Source: Puffinus mauretanicus (lineage: Eukaryota > Chordata > Aves > Procellariiformes > Procellariidae). Taken from it: a stretch of DNA of 64,000 nt. Location: NCBI GenBank assembly GCA_023333565.1, contig JAJKFH010003229.1, positions 1 to 64,000 of the forward strand. The letters are read 5' to 3'. How positions within the stretch are numbered: position 1 is the stretch's first letter; each line of letters opens with the position of its first letter. A program made the translations under genes and the position numbers. The notes under the pieces were generated by a model. That model saw nothing but the letters and a program-made list of their open reading frames with translations, did not search any database and was not told the origin of the DNA. Shown here in pieces: positions 25,801 through 37,470 of the stretch.

Positions 25801-28800
25801 ACAATACCGGACACTTCAGGGAATGTCTGTAGTACGCATGTCTCCTGATCCCAGGCTGCCCGCTCGTCCCCAGGCTGGTGCAGAGGGCTGCAGAGGATGG
25901 GCTGGATTATGGGGATTTTTCCTGGCTGCACAGGGGCAGTACCCCACTATCCCAAACGACAGTGTTGGCTGTTCTCAGCCCTTCTCTGACCCGCATGCCA
26001 TGTGTGCCAAAGCCTCTGAATAGGTATCTGGAATGTGTTTTCTGTCCAATTTATAGAGAGCAACAATCCTCCTTGCTCCGTACAGCTTATGGATGGAGGA
26101 GGGATGAAGATCTAACCTTTTACAAGCCACAGGCTGTTCTTTCCATTTACTGTTTTAATTTTGTTGTTCTATCCAACTTGAGGAAGACTGACACATTTAC
26201 TGACTTTCGCAGGCTAGATGCACCAGTGTTGGCTGACGAGCTTTGAAGTTGCAAGCCAGATATCCTCAGTTTCACACATACACTCCTAATGTAAACCCAG
26301 CTGCACTGCTAAAGCCTTGCTTTCATCCAACTCAGAAACAAAAGCAGAGTGGGTTTAAAGTGAGCCCATGGAGATCGAACCCAAAGGAAATGCTATTAGA
26401 AAACCCTTGTCAAAGTGAAACACTGACTTGAGTAATGTTCTTGCTAGAGCAACTCTCTCTAATCATCTGAGTTTCTTATTTCTTTTCCTTTTACCGGACT
26501 GTCTTTTTCTACTGTGTTCTTCCCTCATTGCTAATAGTCATCCTTCCTTCTCGCCAGGTCGCTCCTCTTCCAGTTTGCAGAACTGCCAGCACACTGCTTT
26601 CTCAGAAGATAGATCCTGTGAAGTAGCTAAAGAATATCCCTGAAATTCAATGTACATATGTTATAGGCTGGCTGAGCGTAGAACAAACAGCCTTACCTTT
26701 GTAATGGTAAAGTTTTAATATTAATTGTTTGCATTAAAAAGTCGGTTAAAAGGTATGCTCTCTAGGGCATCTACTGATTATTTATGGAATTATTATTATC
26801 AATTATTTGATCAGCTTCCTGATCAAATGCTTAAAAGTCAGGTGATGTGTGTACCCCCAAAATGTGCATTTCCTGCTGTTTATAAAGATATGCTGCCTCC
26901 ATTTTCTACACTGCCTTTAAGAATTACTGGGAGTTTCTTTCTAGGAGAAGGTAAGCAAGCAAAATCAAAGAACGGCAGTGTATTGCACTAATCAGTCACA
27001 CCAGCGAGTCTCAAAGAGCTTAGCAGCCTTTAAAGTTTAGTTTTGCTAGAGTCTTTTCCAGTGCAATTGCCTGCACTACTCTGCTTGCAGAAAAGATTAT
27101 TTGAAATGCTCTTACGATTGCTATTAAAAATGCAGGGCTATTATCCAAATGACCTTGCTGTATGCTTCTTGTTAATCCAAGAAACACAGAAAGGAGTAAA
27201 TGCTATGCAAAAAAGGTGTTTTCAACAGATGATACAGATAAAAGAGGACATATTTGTGAGCAAGCAGAGAAAAAAACTATGTAGCACAGTGTGTAAACCT
27301 GCTGATATTTCCTAAAACTCAGACTTCCTTCAGGCATTTGTCGTGAGTTAGTCAGAAAGTTACGTTCTGCCGTGAGAATGAGAAAAATGAGCTCTTCCAA
27401 TTTTGTAGTGCCTGTTGTTTTTGGTATTACGTCCTACCGTGAGATTTTTTTTTTCCCCTATACAAACTCATTTTAACTGGCTTCCAAGTACAAGGGTGGC
27501 TACACTTTTGTGCTTCATTCTTTCTTTTGACAGGTAGAGCTCTTCTCATTTGTGCGTATCATAGTTAACTACATGCTGGATGGTACGAACTTTTGTTATT
27601 TAGAGGTTATTTATTTATATAAAGTTGTCTGTGAAGAGGTCTTATCATTTCTACAACATTTAATGTACTTCCTTCTTTACAATGGGAATGCTCTCAGGTT
27701 GTCAGAGAGAGACAAAGAAACAATGACAGCAGTTTAGAAGCTGTAATTGGGATATAAATGGTTCACAAGCACATCTCTTAAAACTTCTTTTTAAGAGGTG
27801 AAATTCACACCACATGACTTTCACCATGCTAGAGTCCCACTTAAATCCCTGAATGGGGTCACCTAAAGCAAGTGTGTAATGCTAAGGTGGTTCTCAGAAA
27901 GAAAAATAATTTAAAAATGGGAGTTGAATTGATAAAACAAGATAATTGCAGATACTCTTCTGTATAACTCTGTCAGTTTTTGCTTTTTTGGGTATCAATC
28001 AATCTCTGGCTTCTGTTTGATTATCTTTCAGTATTCATGAGTTGGGTGCTACCTCATAGAAATTCTACAGAAAGGAAAATATTCATAAATATGAAAGCAC
28101 ATGAATACTGTCATCTGAAACGAAGTGAATCTTTTTGGAAAGACAATAGTATTTTTTGAAAGAATGTATAGGACTTGTGTATATTTATGATAAATTTTTG
28201 CTACTGGAGTGACTTCGTGTATATTTTTAGACAGAATTATGAATATCGAATCCAAAGCTAGAAACAATAGCAACATAAGTTGTGTGGTAACAAATACAAA
28301 ATACATAAGACCTTTATCTCAAACATAGGGTAGACTAGTCCTTGTTTTCATAAATCGTCTTTCAGAGCACGAGGATCACTGGAGATGGGGTGCACTCATG
28401 TGGAACAGCAGAGACTTGCCTTCCTGCCCGAGACTTCCTTGGGCCAGGCCATTTGGCCTCAGTATCCACCCATAAAATCAGAGATTTGACACCCTCCAAT
28501 ATTATCATAATGAACCCATCTGATTAGATGAACAAGCAGAAACACAGATGTAAAGATATTAGCAACCTGTGTTCCTCTCTAAGGAAATAAGAGGCGGGGC
28601 TGACTCCACATGTTAGGGTGTCTATGAATGAGCTCACGCCTATGGAGGTGGAGCCTTACGTTTCAGAGAGTTCATTCACCATCTTCATTTTTCAACTTTT
28701 TCATGGAAAGGCAATTTCTTCACAGAGAGTTCCGTGAAGTCTGACAGTTTTTATGTTAATGTGTTAATCTTGTAAAAAAGATTTCTGAACTCATTTTAGT

Positions 28801-29059
28801 GGAGAATCTGCGTTCAAATACTGAATTTGCAGACACCAATTTTAATATATACAAATCCTCTGATATTTTATGATAATTTTTAGGTAATAAATAAAAGACT
28901 TCACGTTGCAGTGGTTTGCCTCAGGTTGAGGCAATGAGGCCTTCATCCAGTAAAGAATTGTCCAGGATTCCTGGTTAAGTAATTAAATTAGCATAGTTAA
29001 GAGACAATTCACAAAATTCACAGTCCAAGTGTTCTTTGGTCATAAATGAAACAAACAGA
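22897..29059. other. Non-coding AT-rich DNA
   Basis: No supported gene, RNA or mobile element. Several open frames of 60-122 codons occur (for example near 24.9-25.2 and 25.9-26.2 kb), but they resemble no family and lack paired splice sites. Confidence 0.5.
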
Positions 29060-29119
29060 ATTCCTTCCTTCCTTCCTTCCTTCCTTCCTTCTTTCCTTCC
29101 TTCCTTCCTTCCTTCCTTT
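29060..29119. repeat. (TTCC)n tetranucleotide microsatellite
   Basis: About 60 bases of CTTC/TTCC units with one interruption (ctttcc at about 29091). The opposite strand is GGAA/AAGG and translates to a Lys-Glu-Gly-Arg repeat, which explains the artefactual open frame there. The polypurine-polypyrimidine tract may form triplex DNA and is likely to vary in length. Confidence 0.97.
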
Positions 29120-30239
29120 GTTCTCTGCTGATGTTGCCATTTTCTTAAACTAAAATATGGTTTGGAGTAAACCATTGGGATTAATTCCTCTCCTTGGAGC
29201 CTCTTCCTTAGCCCCTTATACCCTAACACTAACAACAGTGGAAAGGGTTTCCCTCAACTTCCCAATTTTGAGGTAGGAAAAAGGTGTTCCAGGCATTTAT
29301 TGCACACGTTTGGTTCATTTTCACTGTTAAAATGGCTCTGTACGGTGGAAGATCCTCCTCTGCTCCTGTCTCCTCCTTCAGCTAAACAATAATGGGGAGA
29401 CAGAGCCATGAAGTCACAACCCATATTGTGAAAAAAAGATCTCATCCATCAAACTGTCACCTCAGTTTTCTGTCCGGGGTCACAGAGGAACAAAGTCAGC
29501 TTGTGTCAGGTTGAAATAGCCTTGGTAAGTGTTAGTGTGTGTGAAGCTGGTGGTTTGAAGTCTATTTATTTTGCTTGAAAGGCTCAAACAGCATGCTGCC
29601 GAGCAGAGGAACAAGCAGGAGGAAGTCTCCTTATAAATTATTACTGGAAGGCTCACAGCCATCATTTAAGATGTGAAATTAATGCATCTGCTTTTCTAGG
29701 TCTTTGATTTACTTTGTGGCAGCTGTCTGTTTCTGAGTTTCCGCATCTCACAGAGAGGTAAAACTTGCGTTAAAAACTAATATGACAACAGCATTTCTTT
29801 AACAAAGATTTAACGCTTTCTTGAAAACGAGAGAATATGCAGGGGATGTTATCTCAATATCTATGGCATGCTTTCAAAACAAATTATGTGAAAAAAATGC
29901 TGTCTCTTTTTACATAAACTGGGAATGTAGATAGAAATCTTTTTTCGTTGTGAAAAATGCAATTGTTTGCTCCGATTTTAGCTATCAAAAGCATTTCAGG
30001 GAGGCACAATGTTGTTTTTTATATTGCTTTTAATTTGGTGATTCCTAATGTTATTGATTTCTTGTCTGTTGGGGTCTTTTTTCTATACTTTTTATTATTG
30101 ATTTTCTGGGGGAACATCTTTGTTGTTATTTTGCTGTTTGAAACATTAAGGTTTATTTGCATGTTTTTCGTTAAAAAGAAAAATCTTAGGCCCAACAACA
30201 GCTTTAGGAAGTCACGTAGCTAATTTAAAAAGAACAAAA
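29120..30239. other. Non-coding AT-rich DNA
   Basis: No gene recognised. The last 300 bases before the CpG patch are T-rich and give a hydrophobic open frame that I read as compositional. Confidence 0.5.
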
Positions 30240-30753
30240 AAAAAGGCTAACCACTTCAGCGCAGGCTAACCGAGATGCACGCGGGGAACTCTTGCGAGTA
30301 CCCAGGGGTGTGCTCGTTTCAGAAATTAGGGGCTGAGAGGGTGATGAATGGAGATGTGCACTTTTCCGTGCCTTGTCCTGACGCGCTGTCTGCGTTCGGG
30401 GTGTGCTACCCAAGTGCCCGGCGAGCTCGTTTGGATACCCTCCCCGAGGATGGCCGTGCGGCGGCGGGGGGGCTGAGCGGCAGCAGCATCTCTTCCCCCA
30501 CCCCCCAGGAGAATCGCTTCTGCTGAAGTCATTTGGTGTGTGCTGCTTTTTCCTGTGCAAGGATTAGGGAGCAGGAGAATGGCTTTGTGAGGAGGCTCGG
30601 AGAGAGGGAGCTGAAGAGAGGCTGAACAGAGGGGCCGAAAGACTTTAGCCTTTCATAGTTCTTTCAGTCAATTCATTCTGGGAGACCAATTGCATGCGAT
30701 ACGGCAGCTGGGGGTTTTGTTTTCCTTTCAGCTATATACTGTAGGAGAAGCTG
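30240..30753 (+). promoter_or_regulatory. CpG-rich patch with downstream splice donor; possible alternative first exon
   Basis: About twenty CpGs lie between 30257 and 30515 in otherwise CpG-poor DNA, with a G7 run and GGCGGCGG near 30462. Downstream, on the plus strand, a consensus donor (gaagctg|gtaagg, GT at 30754) lies 22 bases after a consensus acceptor (ttttcctttcag, ending 30731). A capped transcript starting in the island could therefore splice at 30753, or a 22-base micro-exon could exist at 30732-30753. No long coding frame runs into the donor, so any exon would be 5' UTR or lncRNA. Strand and function are inferred from the splice signals only. Confidence 0.33.
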
Positions 30754-33700
30754 GTAAGGTTATTTTTTTTTTTTTTTCCCTTGTTCTACTGTTCCACGAT
30801 GCTATTGTAATTGCTTTATCGAAGCGACTGTTTGGTGAGGAAGGGAAGTTGGTTAATGATGCTGAGGGTCCCCTGCATTGTCTCTGCTTTGTGCAGCTGC
30901 ATAGTTTGGGGAGAGGCACTGTTTACAGTAGAGGGGCTGGTTTCCGTTGAACAACTTTGCTGTTATTTTTCCAAAGTTGTTTCAGCCTTTCTTTCGGTGA
31001 AGCTAGGAAAATAAGCAAATAAACTGACTCGGCTGTTTAGAAATGGGAAAATTTATAGAGGCTGCAATTTGTTGAAAAAGCTGTTCTGCCGAAATCCCAG
31101 TTTCAGATGTTCTGCCTTTGATGTTATCGGATTTGTCACTCTGCTGGATCAACTCCAAAACTGGGTTTTATGTGAGAACCTTCTCTCACAAATGTTTTCT
31201 TCGCATTTTCAGCAGGGACAAGATAGGTCACTTGAACTGATAGCCAAAGAAAACAAAACAAAAATGTATCTATGGAAGGTGGAAATATTTGGGGAAAGGA
31301 AAAATCCTAGGGGAACTCTGGAATTAAAAAATAAATGAAGGAGCATTTAATTCTTGGCACTAATTTTTAGCAGAATGCTCCTGATAAGTGTAATAGGAAG
31401 CATGTGGTTAGGCAGAGAATATAAATACTCTTTCAGAAGATTCAAGATGCACAGGTGCATATCCTAACTGCACCTTTCCAAAGAAAGAGTTATCAGATTT
31501 ATCCTCTTTGCGGGGGGAGGGGGGAAGGAAAAGAAAACCAGAAGATCCTGGCTATCCTGTCCCTTTCCCCTCTTCTTGTTATTTTTAGAATAGTGACTTG
31601 TGTTTGTCAGAGGCTTTTATTTCCTTTCATATTATCGTGGGAAACTTTAGCCTGAATTGGTTGGACATACGTGAGCGCAGCTTGGGGCATACCGCATCTA
31701 TTCCACAGGCAGGCTATGAAAATCCTGCCTGTGACTCAGATGAATTGTAAAGACCATAATTACCAACAAAAGTTTCTTTTGTGGCCATTCAAAAATCACA
31801 AACAAGGTAAGGGGGAATGATTGACAACAGTTACACTACTGATTGACAGAGAACCAAAAACTTGGTCTGTGACTTAGTATGTTAGTTTTTCAAGAAGCGT
31901 TGACCTTTTTCACTATTATTCCGTTCTTTCTGGTGGACTATGCCCAACTCCGCTATTGAGGCTAGAATGTCTATCTAAAATGTGTCTTTGTAATTACTGC
32001 CTATAGTCTGTACGTCTCTTTACAATGATATGCTTATTTGTTGATGCCGAAACAAAATTGAGAGATGCATTGCAATCAGACCATGAAAGAATGTGTATCT
32101 TTTATATGCCTCACATGCTTAACTATTGATTTTCAGCTACAGATTTCACTCTTATGAAGTAATGAAGTGCCACATCCAAATCCTGCAAATTTATACTCGC
32201 AGTTCTAGCTCTTAATAGTGGAAGGCCCAAGGATATCAATGTGGTTACTCATGTGAGTAAAGATTTAGAGACTCATTTCCCATTCATGAATGAAATGGTT
32301 TAGGAAGTGCTCAGTTACTATGGTTCTCTTTTGGCTTAAAAACAAAAATCTCCATTAAAACAACCACTAATGAGATTTGTTAGAAGGGCCCAAGGATAGA
32401 CAAATTCGCTGATTTAATATAAGAATGTGATAGACTCTTGACAGCAGTATTTCAACAAGAATGATAAAAACGTTCTCTCTCTTCAGTTTATTAACAGTTT
32501 TAGAAACACAGGAAACATAATTCATCTCTTCGTGCTGCCCCACTAGATACGGGCATGACCCTTGAAATAACACCACCACCATGAGTTACTTCTCTCTTTG
32601 AGAATAAAAGTTAATTTAGTGTGGTCTTTATCACATACTCCCCCCTACTCCTAGTAATAACTGTTAGTTCTGCCAAATGACAGCAAACTGATATTTCAGG
32701 TTAGGCTTCTTCTGGTTTTCCGTAGACAAAGGTACAGTATCTCTGGCACGCAGTGTTTATTGCTTTCACATCCTTGGTTTCATTGCAAGCAAACAAGGCA
32801 GGATGTGTTCCCTGGTTATTGATACACCAGTTAAGGCTCCTTAGTTCTCTAGTGGAGAAATTACTTTGGTTCAGTGTTTCTAAACTGTTCAACAGCATCC
32901 TTTAGCTTACAGAGCTAGAGATGTATTTACTGCTGCTTCTTTCCTAGTTTTCATGAATTCTAAATTTCCAAATGTGACTTTGAAGAAAAAATGGGCATCT
33001 AACTTAAAAGAACACACAACTGATATTGTATCTATACGTGTGGATGGTAAAGGAACTACACTAAAGTTGTTGTGCAAGAGAACCCTAAAATTAACTGCCT
33101 GAAACAGAAAAGTGGCTATCCTATCATTTTTTATAAAGCAGAACTACAAATACTTTTATATGGCCATTATCATTGGAAAAAGGGCCTCTAACTGTAAATG
33201 AAAGATCACCACCAATATCACATTTATGCATAAAGAAGTAAATCTTGGCTATAAATGTCTTTTATTAAGTCAAAGCAGAACAAAATTAATTCCAAAGGTG
33301 GAAACGCATATAAATAAACGTAACATCCATTTACTCATAAAATCAGAGCAATCTAAACATATTCCAGCAGTCATTAGCTACCAGCTATTTGTCACAACTG
33401 GAAGGTTTAGGCAGATAAAATTGTAATATTGCGTCTCGAAACACATACACAATTCTGTAAAAGAAATTGTAAGGTTGGAGATGCCATGCTGGTGCTGTGC
33501 TGCAATTTGGTGAATTTTTTGTGAGCCTTTTCACATTTCTTAGTCCAGATGTCACACAAAGACCATATAGGGGGGAAAAAAGCATGTTTTCTATACTATA
33601 TACATACATACTTAAATATGCATGTATAAACATTAGTGGCAATTTATTAAAATGCAGAGTATTTTCAAGCTGGTTTTGTTAGTATTCTTTTACTCTTTTC

Positions 33701-36700
33701 TCTTTTTTTGCTCTTTTCTCTTTCTTTACTCTATTCCTGTACTCTTGTTTGCATCACTCTAAGAGTTGTTGTTTGAACAGACCTGTAAAGATACACGCAT
33801 CTTCTATGTTAACTAAACACTTTCTACATTCATTATTACACAGAGGATTCACAAAGCCTATGCTTAGAGCTCATGGCTACCCATCTTCCTAGAAATAACT
33901 ACCTGAAGTGAATGTCACCGTAAGTCATGCTAAACACAGTGTAAAATAGTTCTACTTTTCTTATCCTTAACTGGAAGAAAACACATCTGGGCTCTCATGG
34001 GAAGCTGCCATTTAACAAACAGTAAGCAGCAGGAGGTCCAGTCTGGTGGAACAGGATAGGAATTAGAGAATACAGTTCCCACTTTACACAAAACAAGAGA
34101 TTTTGAATGTTGCTTCAAAATCATCTTCTTTTTTTTTTTTAATTGTTGTGAAAGTAGTTAGATATTAATTCAGTCATTTTTACTCATGAAGTAACAGAAT
34201 ATAGAACAGGCTGACTATTTTTGTCATATATTTAAATGATACTTATAGTTTCTAAATACATCTATTGTAATTTTCAAAACCTTTTGATGAAATTCTGCAT
34301 GATTGCTGATGCATCTTTCTGTTACGCACATCCTCCAGCACCTTAGAAGCGCAGCGTGTTCCATAGCTTGGGATTTGCTTGGTTTTTAAATCCAATGTAA
34401 ACAGAGAGAAATCGAACTGCTGAATAGGAGATCATCTGCAGGACAATTTGAACACAAGAATGGTGGGACATTGTAACGATACATGGCTGAGGTCTGCAAA
34501 GTTCACAAGCATCCCACTATCTTCCCAGAATGTGTTTCAATGACGTATGTCCATATCCCTTTGTCTTTGAAAAGCTGTAACATTTACAAGCATGTTGTCC
34601 CCTCTGGTTGGATGTGGTAGGTATCTTTCATCTTAGAAATCTCACTCTTTTAGAAAAGTAGTATCCATTTCCATGATAAACTTCCAGAGTTTAAGAGATT
34701 GACTTGTGGTCCATTATAAGTTAAAATTCAGCCCACATGGTGTGGCAGAGGGGGCAGGATGCTGTCTGTCAAGGTCTCATAGTTGATGCAGAATGAAATT
34801 ATTGAGACGTGTGGTCTTATCCAATTAAAACTTTGACTGAAATGTTAATGGTCTTTTGGCTGACACTTTGGGAAAGACCACCAGTGATTTCCTAAGGGGA
34901 AAGAACTATTAGCTTCCAACCATACCTCAGTCTGTCTAAGCCCAGTACGTTATTAGCTGACATCTATGTAGATTTGTAAGAGCTTTTGAAGTTTTCTAGA
35001 TTACGTGCAGACAGAAAAGAGATGGATTATTTTTACTTCCATGAACCGGGGTATCATACTTCAGTGCTAAATAAAGGAAGCTAAGGGTCAACCTGTCAGT
35101 CAAAACTCATCTACATTAGAAAAATGTGTGAAGCTTTTTTTTCTGTTTTTTTTCTGCACTGGTCCTTCTTATCCAGTGCAACCAGCTGTAGAGGTGGTGT
35201 AAGCTGAGACTTTGGGACTCCAAGGGCTTTCAGAGCATTCTCAGGTGGCAAATGAAGGAACAACAAATTTTGACTGCCTCTGCACCTTTAGCAAAGTAGT
35301 CCCAGGAGGCGCGTTCGTGGGGATGGAGCTTATGTTAGGACTTGGATCACAATTTTAACTTCTGGTTTTTTTCCTATTAAGTGGGTCAGATTTAGGCAAT
35401 TACTGATTGCCCTTTGTGACCTGTTTTCTTCCAGGTTGTAGAAGAGATGAATGCACCCTGTTGATGCTAGCGTAGTATCCTACAGAGAGACATCGCTTAT
35501 CTTTTGGAAGTTCTGTCAATGACTTTTTTGCTTCTTGCATTTTCAAGGCCATATATTAGACTTTGCGCTGGGTGTTATTCCCTTTTATAAGACTACTTCT
35601 GTACTCCACTCCTTTTTGCAGTCTAAGTTAATAAATTGTCCAGAAAGATGGTTTTGAAATGTCAGTAGATGCTGAGAGAATGATATAGGGAAAGCTGGGA
35701 GCATGTACAATACAACTTGGGTGGGATTCAGTTCCAGATAGATTCTAAAACTTGGGCATCTATGTGCAAATACCTACACGTGCTTCAGCTCAAATGACAG
35801 CTGACACCTATGGTTCAATTCAGTTGCCCACACACAGGCATTTAATGCCATTACGGATGCATTAAGGTACCTTAAACATCCACACGGGACTGAGAGGTGA
35901 CACAGGACATGTGGACACATTGTCTTTCTGGAGATGTGGCTCTGCCAGGGCATGCGAAATGATGCTAGGCACCTATGCATAGGCCCCTGAACAGGGAGGC
36001 CATCTTAGCTGGCCAACTCAACAGCTCTTCAGGTTCCACTGCTCATGTTGACTAGATCATCGCTGGCTACAGTGCCACCTTGCACAGTTAGCTTGCCTAC
36101 AGACAGCTACCCACAATTTGAATAACTGCTGATTTTTTACATCTTTTTATTATGTCACTACTCTTGAAGAAAAAGAGCTGAGTTATTTATGGACCAAAAT
36201 TAAAGTGTTCCTGTTCATTATGGTAATAGAGGGGAAGAAGGAAAGCAGGAAGGAAGGGGAAAAGTGTATTTATGCTGTCTTCGGAAGGCATCTACTTTGA
36301 ATGCTAAAGTTAGGACACTGGGCTGCTTTGTAATCAAGAGAGAGAACGATAGACCTTATCTGAATTATTCAAATTCTGGATAAATCCCTAGCCAAGGGAC
36401 AGAGTCTCCTTGGACTGATTCAGGTGGCCTTGGTAAGATGCTGAGCTGGTAACATCTAGGACTAGTCGATAGGAAACATCAGGCATGCTCATTATAGCTT
36501 AGGTCATCTGAATATGACATACTTTCCTAAGGTTATTCTAAGTTCTGTTAATATATGTTCATAAAAGAGATTGTAGCCAACAATTCTTTTCAAGATATCT
36601 ATTATTCTATTCTATTAATCTAATTTGGTATAACTGCTATCTTACATGATTTGAACTGACTTCTGAATGTACCTACCTCTCTTCATCAACTGCATTGCCT

Positions 36701-36900
36701 CTAAGAAAATAATCTGACGGAAGAAACACTTTCCTTTTGTTATACACCACTTACATTAAGTCCTTTTGCTGAGATATCTTTAAACTTCCACATTGTTTAT
36801 GCATGTCTATAGTGTTTGTCTGATGTATTCATGTGTATTTTGAAACAATATATATATGCGCTCCACCTCACAATTCTTTTGTGTGTGCCGGAAAATAATT
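30754..36900. other. Non-coding AT-rich DNA
   Basis: No supported gene or named repeat. There are short homopolymers near 30766 and 34129 (T) and two T8 runs near 35137-35154. A polypurine patch lies at about 36231-36262. (TA)n is at about 36849-36857. Confidence 0.5.
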
Positions 36901-36949
36901 TCCTCAACAGAACAATCTAAATTACAAGTCCAGTTATTGTTTGTTTTGA

Positions 36950-37110
36950 GGCCCATAATTAGAGCTCAGATGGTAGGGCAATTGCAGAAGAGAGTTTACC
37001 AATTTACATGTTAATCAAACATAGTCTGATGGACCATGATTAACGTAGGCTCAGTCAACATCTTAATTAGCCAGAAGCACATGCCGAGGCATTGGTGCCA
37101 GTCTTCCCAC
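36950..37110. promoter_or_regulatory. Homeodomain-motif-rich block, enhancer candidate A
   Basis: Within about 120 bases there are two TAATTA homeodomain cores (36956-36961 and 37064-37069), a TTAATC (about 37011) and a TGATTAA (about 37038). Dense, varied homeodomain sites in a gene-poor region are typical of vertebrate developmental enhancers. With AT-rich background some of these are expected by chance, so this is a lead and not a demonstrated element. Confidence 0.25.
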
Positions 37111-37129
37111 CCCTGAGATTTTTTTCCAA

Positions 37130-37470
37130 GCAAGTACAGGATCCTCAATAGCTGTTTTCCATAGCATTGTTAAAGCTAAGACCTTAATAATTGCTCTAAT
37201 GAGGGAAGTTAGTTAAAAACTGCTTAGCCTTGTGTAGAACACCTGAGGCTGTTCTTCAGCATCTTCATTAGAAGGCAGAGCCCGGCCAATTTGTAACCTG
37301 GATCAGGTATGATATTAAATAACAGATTTGTGCCAAAATCACGTTGAGCACAGAATACATTTTTTTAAGAACTGTGGATGGTATTATCTGATTGATTAGT
37401 TCCACATGTCCACAGCCCCAGGAATCTCTCCGCAGGAGCCCACATGGAATCAGGATAAGCACAATTTAAG
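37130..37470. promoter_or_regulatory. PBX/HOX-site block, enhancer candidate B
   Basis: The text TGATTGATTAG at 37389-37399 matches the composite PBX-HOX binding sequence (TGATTGAT core). The surrounding 340 bases have balanced composition, no simple repeat and no recognisable mobile element, unlike much of the neighbouring DNA. This fits a conserved non-coding element, but conservation itself cannot be judged from one sequence. Confidence 0.25.

Noticed and set aside
29028..29180. Lys-Glu-Gly-Arg repeat peptide
   Set aside because: It is a translation of the (TTCC)n microsatellite on the minus strand.
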